Assembly (NCBI GenBank): GCA_014904845.1
Contig: MU119294.1
Span: 62,001-126,000 of the forward strand
DNA from: Acephala macrosclerotiorum
Taxonomy: Eukaryota > Ascomycota > Leotiomycetes > Helotiales > Mollisiaceae
Direction: 5' to 3'
Length of the DNA: 64,000 bases
Numbering within the stretch: the stretch's first letter is position 1; every line of letters starts with the position of its first letter. The position numbers were made by a program, and so were the translations under genes. The notes under the pieces were generated by a model, which was given only the letters and a program-made list of their open reading frames with translations, was not told where the DNA came from and searched no databases. Below, piece after piece: positions 46,389-57,345 of the stretch.

Positions 46389-47265
46389 CTATTTCGTGCT
46401 CTCGCTGGAGGCCATCTCTCTCAAAGAAGACTTCGAAGCCTTGCAGTTAAACAATCCAAGATTGATTGATTCAATATCGCCACCTTTCCAAAGTTCGTAT
46501 TGTTCTTCTAACAATTCCTGTCTGATTTGCTTCTGTTTCTTGGTTCGAAAGGAGGGACTCTGAACAAAGTACAGCTGGAAAAGTCTATGGATAATAGCTT
46601 GCAACGAGAAATGCGTGGTGTAGCATTCTTTTCTAATTTGGATGTCCGCACTACTCTCTTGGCAAGTGTATGATCTCTTCATCAAAATATTATGGCAGAG
46701 GGATGGATGTTTGAATTGAACCCCGACTTGCATTCTACTTCCCAGGGCATCAGCAATGCACACGATTCTACCTGGTATATCACATCTAGACATCGCTTGC
46801 TTGGTATGAAAACCTGAAAGGCTCTTCAGATACCTTTGAGGGATCTAGTAGTTGCTCGCCATAATCTACCAACCTTTCTACTTCGCATCAACATCAATCC
46901 TTGGCGCGATTTATCTAACAACCATGCTAAGCAAGACCGGTTCTGCCTTCCCGACCTCTCAAATAACATACCCCAAATCTAATATATTGTGCGCCCGGGT
47001 GTCGAGTCGTCCTCGAGCATTGATAATCATATCCAATTCCAAGATTTCCTTCTCGCCAAAATCAATACGTGCAGGACGCACTTTGCTTGACGTCTCCGCT
47101 TCCTCATCCACATTCCCATACGCGTATCTTTGAAGAGCCTAACTCAACTGCACGAACCGTGAATACCGATACGGTGGTGTGTCTCGAATTAATCAAGACT
47201 TGCCTTAGGACCAACCGTCTTGCAACGATCTTCTCGTATTTCGAGGAATCAACGAATTGTATCAT
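46389..47265 (-). CDS. Hypothetical protein in short exons, possible degenerate retropepsin-like domain
   Basis: A frame of 134 codons from ATG 46793 to 46389 extends upstream to about 46833 as coding-like sequence. Further upstream on the same strand, 46972-47135 encodes AYGNVDEEAETSSKVRPA...EILELDMIINARGRLDTRAHNIL, which can join by a 138-nt intron at 46834-46971 (GTATGT donor, CAAAG acceptor). A first exon from ATG 47265 joins by a weak donor. The sequence LDTRAHNIL followed later by VCIADALGSRMQVGV loosely recalls fungal retropepsin-like domains (DTGA..N...., then a DG/G strand), but the catalytic DTG is DTR, so protease activity is unlikely. The C-terminus is Lys/Glu-rich. Exon joins are uncertain; it may be a decaying gene. 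Confidence 0.35.
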
Positions 47266-47533
47266 CCCGGCGCGGTTAGGTAGACGCTTCTTTACTCAAA
47301 GAACAACTTGTTCAACCCAAGGTCACTAATTATGCTGCAAGATAAAGCTTTTCTAGAGTCTGTACGCTGTAAGTAATGACACGTATAAACGGAGGAAACC
47401 CGTGTGTGTATTCTCTCGTCTGTAATACAACAAGCTGCAATCCATCCTCTGACTATTACCACGCCTCCACAATCCTAGCAAAGTGGTCCGGATGGTTAAG
47501 TACAATATCATCCCATACTACCAGACCAATGTC

Positions 47534-47937
47534 TCAAAGCCATCCCATGCGCTCCTCGAACTCCGCGAGCTCAGCCTCGAATCGCAACAGAATCATCCTA
47601 GCCTTCAAGAAGTCTCTGGAAGCCTTGTATCTCAATCCCTCAGCAAACATGAAACAAACACTCATTTCGTCCTCGCGGATGTTGTAGCGTTCAGCACGGG
47701 AGCGGGCGAGAGGGATGCGTTGAACACGGTTGTCCCACGCAGTTTCGAGGGCTGCCTTTCTGTTTGGGGGTTAGATATATTATGAAATAGTGACGATGTT
47801 TAAGAAGGGCAGCTGAGTGGAGCTACTTACAAGATGGACAACTCGAGCGCCTCTGGATTTATGGCTGGGGCCTTTGTGATGTTGGAGTTGTTGGCGGACA
47901 CGGTAGCCAAGTCATTTTCGGAATCTGGAGAGGACAT
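47534..47937 (-). CDS. Small hypothetical protein, two exons, 110 residues
   Basis: Found by splicing rather than as a long frame. ATG 47937, exon 1 47831-47937, intron 47760-47830 (71 nt, GTAAGT donor, CAAACAG acceptor), exon 2 47534-47759 with TGA at 47534. The joined frame is exactly 111 codons. The first exon is polar (ENDLATVSANNSNITKAPAI). The second is a highly charged amphipathic helix pair rich in Ala, Arg and Glu (ALETAWDNRVQRIPLARSR, then RYKASRDFLKARMILLRFEAELAEFEERMGWL), suggesting a coiled-coil or small adaptor. No family is recognised. The strong consensus donor and exact phase make it credible. Confidence 0.55.
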
Positions 47938-48527
47938 GATGGGTAGCGTAGGTACTGTGTGATACTTCGAGATTGAAGGCGCGAATAACAGAAGGATCTG
48001 GCGGATGATGTCTAGCGGGAGATGGGCAATGGGAGGAGTCTGCAGCTGGATGGTTGGAGGTTGAGGGCGCAGGTGGAAGTCGGATCTCGTGGAAGATAGT
48101 GCCAGTGGACACTTGAACGTTGAAGTCGCAAGACGAAGTAGGATATCGCAGAAGGAAACAGTGGAAAGTTTTGGAAATCTACGTTAGGAGAATGTGAGTT
48201 CCTTGTTGATGGTTTTCTGTCGAAAGGGTTTGGTGTTTGTATTGAGGTTAAGCGAGAAATGAGGTTGGGATTGAATTGCTTTAGCGCAGTCTCAGGACTT
48301 AATATCGATGCATCTACAGGATTCTAACCTCTTCCGTATTATCTGTGAAGCTTGATTTTGAAGTATCAAAGGTAAATGTCAAAGGTGATGCCTTACGATA
48401 CGTTCTTTTAAAATCCGTTACTCACAACCTGCAGCACAATGCGCCAGCACCCATCTTGCATATAAAACCCTTAAGTAGGGCAGAGAGATCCAACATGGCT
48501 GTTAAAGCGTTGAAGTCGAATCAATGA
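47938..48527. other. Intergenic, no supported gene
   Basis: Promoter side of the 110-residue gene and 3' side of the bZIP gene. Nothing else recognised. Confidence 0.5.
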
Positions 48528-49518
48528 TCAATCAACCAAAGTTGACAATTTCCTCAGCAAGCTTAAGTTTGAACCTGGGACCAGACATGTCTCTGACACA
48601 GCACAACTTGAAAGCATGGTTTCGAGCATCATCTTCTCCTTCTTCAGCAAATCTGCTATCCCCCTTTTTTCCTCATTCACAAGAGCCAGTGCATTGACTT
48701 GTGCTATTAACGCATCCTCCTTTTCCTTCTTCTTCGATCGGCATTTATTCGCAGCATGTTTCCCGCGCTCGAGTCGCCTTCGTTTTCGTTCTTCGTCACT
48801 GATATTCGATCGCTTTCTACCCCGCTTTCTCCTTGGTTGGCCATGCTTGTTTAGTGGGACAGCTGGTGGAATTGTATCCACTACCTTGTTATTCGAATTT
48901 CATTAGTATCTTCAGCAATATTGTGGAGCCAAGGAGTCTTACTATTGTTTCCTCGAGGCTGGAATTAAAGCTTATTCCAGAGGAATTGGAGTCTTCGCTT
49001 GGCCTTCTTGATGATGATTGATCGTCCTCTAATAGGAGTTCTGGGATCTCAGATACCGCATTGATGAGGTCGAAATCCGTCGGATGAGTGGTGGTCTGAG
49101 GATAGATTCCTCCATAGTGGTTGGTTTTCGGCTGCATCGCCAAGGAGAAGATATCTTGGTCGAAATTAACTCCAAAGTCAAGCCCGCAGTTTCCATCGAG
49201 TGAGCTTTTGAACGGGTGAAAGTCTCCCCTCAGGTTTGTTGGAATTGTTACATCAATTACTGGAGATGAAAACTCGGATTGGTCCACAGGTGAAAGTTCT
49301 TGCACCCCCACTTGCACAATAGATTTCTCGAATGGCGCTGGGAGACAACCTTCTCTCTTGAATTGAATGCTTGTTTGCCCGATCCCAGGGACCCCTAGTG
49401 CGGCATCATGCCAGACAAGTCCGAGCTGAGGGTCAAACTCAGAGTCCAAAACACTCGAAGACGAGATGAATTGGTCATATTTCATGAAAAAATCGTCTTG
49501 AGGAGGGTAAGTTCCCAT
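48528..49518 (-). CDS. bZIP transcription factor
   Basis: A nuclear DNA-binding protein that should dimerise through a leucine zipper. Exons 48943-49518 and 48528-48884, intron of 58 nt (GTAAGA...ACAAG); 310 residues from the first ATG. The N-terminal 190 residues are acidic, Asp/Ser/Gln/Pro-rich and look like an activation region. The basic region at about 222-245 (EERKRRRLERGKHAANKCR) has the AAxKCR core of the ATF/CREB-AP1 class, and the zipper follows at about 246-285 with Leu/Ile/Met at heptad spacing. Two NLS-like basic clusters (QPRRKRGRKR and KRRRLERGK) precede it. The tail is short. Orthology to a named regulator is not clear, so no symbol is given. No lesion. Confidence 0.87.
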
Positions 49519-50204
49519 ACCGAATGAAGTTCATTCAAGTGTTCTCCTGATGATAATTGAGTACTTCATGGGAGTCTAGCACAAACACGAGGGATGGAAA
49601 ATCAAGAATGAAGTAACTCAGCCTTGAAGAAGGGGTTTTGCCGTTATACATCATATCGAAACTTCTCGATCTTTTCGGATGTTCCTTCGAATTAAGACAT
49701 GAACGTCACGACTACAATCCCATATTCGATCACTATGGAATTTGTTCTCGACCAAGAATTTGGCATATTCACCATGCCCATTATAGCAGAGAAAGATAGA
49801 AGGTACCCATAATAGATAGCTTGAGTTGACCACTCTTGTTGCTTAAATAATCATGGAAAAGCGTCCGTTCCTTGAAAAGGGTTTAGGGGAGGACACATGA
49901 GGGATGGGGTTACGCTCAAAACGGCTGTGGCGGCTTCTAGCATCCCTTAGCTTCCCCTCCTAGAGCACCATACCCCGCCCTAAGCCTTACTGCAACGCCA
50001 AACGTCACTCGATTTTGCTCAAGACCCTTGAAATCATACGATTCAAACATAAATTCCTACTTCAATGATCTTCTATGACGGTCCTGACCTCACTGACTTC
50101 TAAGAGAATGACCCTTCAATGGAACAGAACGCACTTCTTCAGATCATAAACCACCATGGGATTGATATCCTCATTAATTCTACTCCAGCCCTGGGAAGGC
50201 GCTC
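49519..50204. other. Intergenic between bZIP and Zn2Cys6 genes
   Basis: No gene supported; a 60-codon minus-strand frame at 49651-49833 has no domain character. It contains the promoter of the bZIP gene. Confidence 0.5.
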
Positions 50205-51713
50205 TCATTCAATTCGGCAAACTCCACCTGTCAAAATATCGAAGGTCTTTTCCAGAACAAGTGGGTCAACCCTGATCTGGACAGGATCATAAGCCCCATT
50301 TATCGTATTGACGATCCGCTACTTACTTTCATCCCCGGACACCCAAAGGCCACCAAAGCAGCAAAAGTCAGCCACAGCGAACCTAGTGGCTTCAACGAAT
50401 TCAAATATTCCAATGACCTGCATATATCTTCGGTAGAATCTCCGTATTCCTGAACGAGCGACCTATCGATCTCACCAAGTCCGAGCAAGAGCTTGTTTGC
50501 AACGATCGTTATGGCCCAGTAGAAGTTGAATCCGAAAGCGACCTCGGAATGGCAAAACTCTAGCACGGTGTGACTCAGCTCCGAACACCGTTCCCTGACT
50601 GACAGCATCCGTGTAGTCAAAATGGAGCTTCGTGGAGTGTTGAGCTCTCTTGGCTTTAAATTCTTGTGTACGGCACAAGAGAGAGGACGCCGATTCTGAG
50701 TTTCCACTACCAGATTTTGCTGCTCTAACATCATGAAGAAGCGTTGGCAGCGATGCTATGCTAGTCGGGCAATCCATTGCGTATTTATCAAGCCGTGGAA
50801 AAGCTTTCAGGCATCTTTTCGTAAAGAAAGCCAACTCGGTGAGCCGAGGAAGCATGTCTTCCCTGCTAGAATCCCAGAAAATACTGACTCTTGTTAGAAC
50901 ACAAAGGGCCTTTGTTCATACAAGAGAATATATACTATGGGGCTGTAATGGGATGCAAAGATCGCCATTTCAAAGTCGGAAGTGATGCGATCTGGACCCC
51001 AACATTCAAGAATGGCAGCAACACCTCCTGTATGTGTTATCCAGGCGCGACAGTGATCTTTCTTGTAGATCTTAGAACAGTATTAGCATGTACAACATAG
51101 GTACACGAATGGGTGCCACATACCTCGTAGCTCGAAAGAATCAGAGCCGCACATACAGTTTGAGAGCTAGTCTTTGCTTGTCCCTTATTTAAATCTTTCC
51201 TGATCAGCCCCACAGCTTCATTATAATCATCCAAACACTCGACGTCAGGATGCCTGTGTTGAGCCATCAACGATTGATGAGTTTGCAGCAGGCGCCTCAC
51301 AGCAGCGTCCAGCGCACCGTTATGCCCTATTCGACTTGGGAGAAAGGCCATAAAGAGTCCGAGGTAGCGACATTGAAACCTGACATCTTCGATGCTTCGA
51401 AGGTAGTGGATGAGCTCAGATGATGGGCGCTCCGAGACAGTCATGCTTGGAGGTTCCAGCTTTGTTGATTGGCTTCGTGTCACTGGGTTGATGTGTTCTT
51501 CCGCTCTAGGGCGGACGAAGCGGATGAATTGAGACTCCGGACCTGAGCAAGAGAAGCCCAGCCGCTCGCATTTTGCACACGTCGGGAAGTGTTGGTCGCA
51601 CTGGTATTGTGTTGCTCGTGGTTTTCGGGAAGGCTAGAAGTGGTCATGCAGGAACGAACCTTAACTTTGCGACGCTTGCACTCTACACAGCAAAGACTTT
51701 TTGCTCTGACCAT
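50205..51713 (-). CDS. Zn2Cys6 transcription factor (second)
   Basis: Reconstructed from six exons: 51660-51713, 51124-51600, 50922-51070, 50730-50883, 50327-50662 and 50205-50276. Introns are 59, 53, 38, 67 and 50 nt; the total is an exact 414 codons (413 residues plus stop). The zinc cluster uses Cys9, 12, 19, 26, 29 and 36 (spacing 2-6-6-2-6) with KRRKVK between; the first intron lies just before Cys19. The rest shows the usual fungal C6 tail: CAALILSSYEIYKKDHCRAW, HTGGVAAILECWGPD, DFEMAIFASHYSPIVY, SLWLTFAALVAFGCPGMK. The C-terminus with FGFNFYWAITIVANKLLL and EDICRSLEYLNSLKPLGS is typical. The 38-nt intron (50884-50921) is unusually short, so a frameshift there is the alternative. No targets can be inferred. 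Confidence 0.75.
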
Positions 51714-51994
51714 TTGTTTTAGAATCTAGTAGATATGTACTTTGGTGTTTGAAAGTTTATGGTTCAATATAGTTCAACACATGGAGTGATCTAGATATTA
51801 TAATCATGCTACTTTTATAGAAGCCAACGAGGGTATCATGCCCGTTATTGGTAATGAGGGTTTTGTAAGGCAGAAGCTGAATGCCGAACGCTGGATAGTG
51901 GTGGGACATTGAAAGCAGCCTAATTGTCGGATGTCCTCCCGCATTTCAATACTGGGCGAAGCCTCAAGTGCTAAAAGTAATTACTCCAAATGAT

Positions 51995-52368
51995 CCCTGA
52001 ATTTCAAGCGGTCTATTCCCCAAGACATCAAGACTCTACAAGGCTATGAAGAGAAGCTCGATAAGAATAACGCCGAAATCAAAGCTGTGGAGAACAAGTA
52101 CAACGAGTTGATTCGAATGACGCCAGAAGCCCAGCAAGAAGAGCTACGGCAGGTCAGGGATAAAGCCATGCTCGCGATGCAACAAGGTCTGGAGGGTGTG
52201 AGGATGTATAGAGGCAATGCTGTAATGAACGTGGAAGTAAAGAATGGAAGGATTGAAGGGTTGGAGGTGGCGTTGAGGAGGTCTAAGGAATTGGTGCCAG
52301 AACTGATTGAAGACCTGATGAAATTGGCGCCGAAATTGCATGATTTGCGTGGGGATGGTCAATTCTAG
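51995..52368 (+). pseudogene. Fragment of a helical/coiled-coil protein
   Basis: An open frame with protein-like, strongly helical content (TLQGYEEKLDKNNAEIKAV, RQVRDKAMLAMQQGLEGV, ALRRSKELVPELIEDLMKL) ends at TAG 52366-52368. It has a stop upstream and no ATG before the middle of the helix, and I found no upstream exon with matching splice signals. It is probably the 3' end of a broken gene. No family is assigned. Confidence 0.35.
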
Positions 52369-52921
52369 TGACGGCATCAGAACGATTGAAGAAAATAATG
52401 GAGGGGTTGGAAGGTCATCATGTATTGTAGCGTTGCTGTGCGCGTATTGAGTTTTTTTTTTTTTTTGAAGAGTTCTGCAATAATTGGGCTCGTTGCGGAG
52501 GGGAAAAAAAGCGGGACGCTAGTGTCCAGAAAGCTGAGAAACATTAAGGTTTAGTATTGCATTTTGTTTAGGATGTTAGGGCCAAATGCATTCAGGATAT
52601 AAGAACCACTCGTGATATTAATGACGATTGGATTGTTGAAAATAATTGAAAATAATATAATATTAATAATTTTACAAAAATTTATGTGTATATATACCTT
52701 CGTCATATAAATATTAAAAATCAAGCATTGATATCTTTCACTCCTCCTTCTCAAACTTGGAGTTTCCTTCATCATCCTCATCCACAGAAGTCTCGGAGTC
52801 GAGATCACGAAGCTCGAGTTTTGCGACTCAAGTATTGTTTTTGTACGTTACCGGAGATACTTGATTGAATCTTTCCTATCAAACTTCGGGGACTCAGAAG
52901 CCTCGTCCACGATAAAGGGAA
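52369..52921. other. Intergenic with poly-T and small AT-rich patch
   Basis: A T run near 52451-52466 and an AT-rich patch at about 52640-52720. No gene. Confidence 0.5.
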
Positions 52922-54773
52922 ATGATGTGCCTGCTTCGCATGGCCAACGAGTCGATATTGAACGTGGCTGGGCCATTTAGTGTGCAATATTTCTGATACT
53001 TCTATCTCTGGATGGTGGCTTCATATTGTGGCTGATCTGTTGTTCAGCTTGTCTGCCCTGCTTTTTCGCCACATCAAATATGACGCGACTCGCAACAAGG
53101 TCGCGAACGATGTCATTATCCAGAAATTCCTTTCGACATGTTTTCTTGCGACGATTATTATTTTGACGGCGGTTATTTTGACTTCCAGACCGATGCCTCC
53201 AATGATTTTTGTTGGTCATATAACAACGGAACCCAGGTATTCTACAACTTTACAGACCCCAATCAGGTGGATTGTAGCTGCGTAGCTCCGTTCCAAGCAG
53301 ATCCCGACACTGCTGGTCCTGGGGTAAGTGTCGCAGTAGACGAGTTGGTCTATGATAGCTAAATGATGCTCTCACAGGTCATTGTGACAGGATAAATCAC
53401 GTGTCTCGTAGCAGCCTTCGCTACCTGTCCAAGCTTGTCTATACATCGCCTCCTCCAAGAGATCATGATGATTAGCAAACGGAGTTCGAAGCTCTTATTG
53501 AAAGACGCACGTTCTCAGGATTGTCGTCCGAATTCGTCCACGAGCACAGATTTCTCGCCTGGGTTGCGAAGTGGACAACTCGATGCCAACGCGCGATCAT
53601 ATGGCCACTCTGGTGTTGTTCTCGAAGAAATGTTCGAGAGCCGAAGCATTCTCCAAGAAAGCTCTGGATATTCTTTGCGACATCCAACTTGTTACCGGCA
53701 CCGGCATCATCATCGCCGCTCTAGCCCAAGGAAACAACTTGTGATTCTACCACCAACAGTACGTCATGGATTACTGGCTCTTGTGCGTGAACTCTTTCTG
53801 GGCTGCTAGATCTGGCGAGATGAGCCAGAGTGATGATGACGACGATTGGAATTTGTGGACGAGGACTGTTGCAATTTTGATCTCATCTGTACTTTCTGCA
53901 TATTACTAGATTGTTACGACCCTACGACAATGGGGACCGCATGGATTATGGGACCCTTTGACACCAGGCTTTTGCTACCTGTCTCACGACACATCTGCCT
54001 ATAGCCAGAATTACCTTTGGATCGCGGGTCTCATATGCTACGCTGCATATCTCATCTTCATTCTCGCAAAAGAAGCAGCGAGCTCAATGGTCAGCTCGTT
54101 GAAGCTAGAAACACGTCGGGATGATTGGAGAGCCAGTTTGAAGTCTTCGTGGACATCAGTCATAGCTCGCATACCTCCTTGGTTGAAAAGTACTCCTGTC
54201 AAGGATGCTCGTACGGCTACAAATGTCGACGATTTCAGCGACGGAGAGCTTTTTCTAACGTTTGCGAAGTGGGCCCTGAAGGGAATCTGGAGACTGGTTT
54301 GGAGTCTTCACAAACAATTCATTGCGCTCTGGGCACGGGGTGACATTCACTTCCCGTTGATCGTAGCAGCTTACTTCGGATTTACAGCTTGGAATACGTA
54401 CGACCTCATCGACTTGAAGCACTCGAATGCAGGATTGGTACCTGATGAGACGAAGTGGGGCTTTGGCCTGGTGCTTCCTGTTGTGTTGTTGAGACTGATT
54501 ATCCTCAACCTGATGGATGCTTTGCAAGGTAGGACCGCCCTATGTATCCCTTCAACGAATAACAAGCTAAGTATGGCAGATGCACGTAAGGAAATATCAA
54601 ATGAGAAAGAGAAGAGCTCAGCGACTCAAACCAGCTTTCCTGAAAGTTGCGAACTACAGGACAACCCCTCCATCCACGTCTCACAAGCTTCCAGTCATCG
54701 GAATGCAAGCCGCGACAGCATCGCAGCAAGTCAAGAACCGGAACACGTCAACCAAAAAATGGTCTACCAATAG
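52922..54773 (+). pseudogene. Multi-pass membrane protein with several lesions
   Basis: Coding-like segments in order but in changing frames: ATG 52922 with SILNVAGPFSVQYF then TGA 52994; ISGWWLHIVADLLFSLSALLF to ILTAVILTS in another frame; NGTQVFYNFTDPNQVDCSC back in the first frame; after an intron, TAA at 53393; CSRAEAFSKKALDILCDIQL, then GTGIIIAALAQGNNL, TGA 53742, FYHQQYVMDYWLL, SFWAARSGEMSQSDDDDDW, TAG 53907, then a long intact C-terminal half (53958-54773) with several membrane spans and a small intron near 54530 (GTAGGA donor). At least two frameshifts and four stops break what looks like one integral membrane protein of about 550 residues. Some stops fit C-to-T mutation. The family is an uncharacterised fungal one; no function is known to me. 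Confidence 0.65.
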
Positions 54774-54826
54774 ACGATGTAGCTTGAACGAAGCATTTCA
54801 GCACTTCTACTTTTCCACGCTCGTTC

Positions 54827-55495
54827 TCAACTATGAACCCAGTCCCCAAACTTCCCCTTCTTACTATGCCCATACATAACCAACCACGCACCGACCGTCA
54901 AACACCAAGCACACCCCATTAGCACATCCCTACACCTCTCATTTCCCACCCAACTTCCCACCTTCCTCCATCTACTCTCATCCCCGACCACCCTCTCAGC
55001 CCCCCTCGAGCCACCCTCCACTCCCTCATCCACCTTCTCCTTCCCACCCATCCACTCCCTCTCCTGCCTTCTCAACGCATCGACCCCATCACTCCCCTCC
55101 ATCCTCCTCCATTCCACCCAAACCCTCTCTCCAACCCGACTCACAAAAACAAACATAGCCAACCCCCAAGCCCCAAAAAACAACTCATACTGCACCCTCA
55201 ACCTCTTTTCTTCTGGGTGATGAAACGTCTCCCCTTTCACGGGGTAGAAACACACGTATACTGGTCGGGCTAAATTATATGGTTCGGTGTATAAAGAGAG
55301 GTTTGCGAAGGCGGTTAGGAGGGCTAGGAAGGTGCGGTATGATTTGGGTTTGAAGGGGAGATATGGGTGAAATGGGAGGAGATGGGTGAGGTAGAGGAGC
55401 GGGCAGGTTAGGGCTAGTAGTAAGGTGAATTGATACCAGAGAGGTACGATGGTGCGGTCGAACCAGAAGGGATCATCGTCGTCGAAGACCGGCAT
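54827..55495 (-). CDS. Hypothetical integral membrane protein
   Basis: A single exon of 222 codons, ATG 55495. An acidic N-terminus (MPVFDDDDPFWFDRT) is followed by hydrophobic segments at about residues 18-42 (LWYQFTLLLALTCPLLYLTHLL), 55-70 (TFLALLTAFANLSLYT), 105-122 (LFFGAWGLAMFVFVSRVG) and near the C-terminus (DVLMGCAWCLTVGAWLVMYG), i.e. four predicted spans, with a charged loop rich in Glu, Arg and Gly between the last two. It is tail-to-tail with the disrupted gene ending at 54773. No family is recognised. The intact frame with clean membrane spacing supports a real gene. Confidence 0.65.
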   Translation of the reverse strand: MPVFDDDDPFWFDRTIVPLWYQFTLLLALTCPLLYLTHLLPFHPYLPFKPKSYRTFLALLTAFANLSLYTEPYNLARPVYVCFYPVKGETFHHPEEKRLRVQYELFFGAWGLAMFVFVSRVGERVWVEWRRMEGSDGVDALRRQEREWMGGKEKVDEGVEGGSRGAERVVGDESRWRKVGSWVGNERCRDVLMGCAWCLTVGAWLVMYGHSKKGKFGDWVHS

Positions 55496-56159
55496 GATGG
55501 ATTTGTCACGTGAGGGTCCTTTACCGCTAATATGGAGGGTTTGGAGAGAGGAGAGAAAGGAAGGAGGTTATTTAACCTTACGGTCATGCCACGATTGCGA
55601 TGGCTGGGAAGCCTGGGAGGATGAAACAGAGTGCTGATATCACGTGCTATAGCGGGGTAAATGCTCTTCCATTAGGGAGATTGCTACTAAAGACCCCGCT
55701 ATTGGGATTTGCGTCATGACATCTTCAACTTCTGCGAAATGGAACAGGTGTGTCTTCGTCGCGGTACGATACTTCGTACCTCTCTCCCTTGGACAATCTC
55801 CGCAACGGAATATGGAGGAGGGATAGCTAAGTGGTACCTTGATGGATAATCCTTCCGAGCGAATGGTAGGTGGTTTCGGCGATGAGAAGGGCTCACAGGA
55901 GGGGTACAGCTCTGTATCTCCGACGCCATCATACCACAGCTTCGTAACAAACAAACGGATGTGACGTCGGTTGAAAGGTTTGTGTTTCCTAGCTATTTCT
56001 AAAGTCCGAGTATCTCCATAGCCCCTGCATCATGGAGTGACATTCCTCAAACCTTCGTGGAAGCATTTAAACATGAAGCTCCCCTTCCCTGTCTTGCTCA
56101 ATCAATTATATCCCAAACCCTCGTACGGAATCAAACACTTCATCTGCACAGCAGCAACA
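55496..56159. other. Intergenic, divergent promoter region
   Basis: Lies between the divergent membrane protein and the aldo/keto reductase. A 104-codon minus-strand frame (55640-55954) lacks domain character. Nothing else. Confidence 0.45.
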
Positions 56160-57345
56160 ATGGTACCACAACTCCCGACTCGCAAACTAGGCAAGAATGG
56201 CCCTCAAGTCCCAGCTTTGGGATTCGGACTCATGGGCCTTTCTGCTTTTTATGGGAAGCCGCAATCGGATAATGAGAGATTCAAAGTCCTCGACCGCGCC
56301 TACGAACTGGGCGAAACATTCTGGGACAGCGCCGACATGTACCAAGACAGCGAAGACTTGGTCGGGAAATGGTTTGCACGAACCGGAAAACGCAACGACA
56401 TCTTTCTAGCGACGAAATTCGCGTACAGGGTGGTCGGCGAGGGGGAGAACATGAAGAGAATGGTGGACTCGAGCCCAGAGTACTGTCGAGAAGCTTGTGC
56501 GAAGAGTTTGAAGAGGTTGGGTGTTGAGACGATTGATTTGTATTATTGCCATAGAGTGGATCGGAAGACGCCGATTGAGAGGACAGTTGAGGCTATGGTT
56601 CAGCTTAAGAAGTACGTCCCTTATTTCATGAAAGATCGCTTGGAAGGCAGAAGAGAAGGGAAAAGAGAGAAGAGCGATGCTAACAGGGACATAGGGAAGG
56701 AAAAATAAAATACCTAGGCCTCTCCGAAATCTCATCCGCCACCCTCCGTCGTGCATGTAAAGTCCACCACATCGACGCCGTACAGATCGAATACTCACCC
56801 TTTTGCATCGATATCGAACAACCACAAGTTGATCTCTTGAAGACGTGTAGGGAGTTAGGCGTTGCAGTTGTTGCTTACTCGCCTCTTGGACGGTTAGTCC
56901 CTCCTCTCCCTCTCGTCTCCTTCTGCCTTCTTAAATCTCAAAATTGAGACTGATAAATCAATAGTGGTCTATTAACAGGCGCATACAAATCCCCCTCCGA
57001 TTTTGAAGAAGGCGATTTCCGCAAATTCGCCCCGCGCTTCTCCTCGGAAAATTTCCCAAAGAATCTCAAGCTCGTAGACGGCATCACCTCACTCGCAAAC
57101 AAGAAGAAATGCAGCCCGGCCAACTAACCCTGGCATGGTTGCTAGCACAAGGAGAGGACATCATTCCAATCCCTAGGACGAAAAAGATTAAATATCTTGA
57201 GGAGAATCTTGGAGCGCTGGATGTTAAGCTGAGTATGGAGGAGGAGAAGGAGATTAGGGGGTTGGTGGAAGGGGCGGAGGTTCATGGAACTAGGTATCCA
57301 GAGGCGATGATGGCTAGTTTGTTTGCTGATACTCCGGAGCTTTAA
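56160..57345 (+). CDS. Aldo/keto reductase with a one-base frameshift near the 3' end
   Basis: An NADPH-dependent carbonyl reductase of the AKR barrel fold, cytosolic. Exons 56160-56611, 56695-56892 and 56965-57345, introns of 83 and 72 nt. The start [20 protein letters not shown] is the family N-terminus; an in-frame ATG at 56073 would add 29 residues. Catalytic tetrad: Asp56 and Tyr61 (WDSADMY), Lys86 (LATKFAY), His131 (YYCHRVD). Later family blocks: [40 protein letters not shown]. At 57110-57120 the frame ...NKKKCSP runs to a stop at 57125, while the family sequence [27 protein letters not shown] and the usual end continue one frame over to 57345. One base is missing inside the CCCGGCC run, by mutation or sequencing error. 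Most like the AKR13/YakC group. Confidence 0.8.

Noticed and set aside
53435..53809. 124-codon frame inside the second membrane pseudogene
   Set aside because: A shadow frame; the frame with family-like sequence (CSRAEAFSKKALDILCD) is another one.
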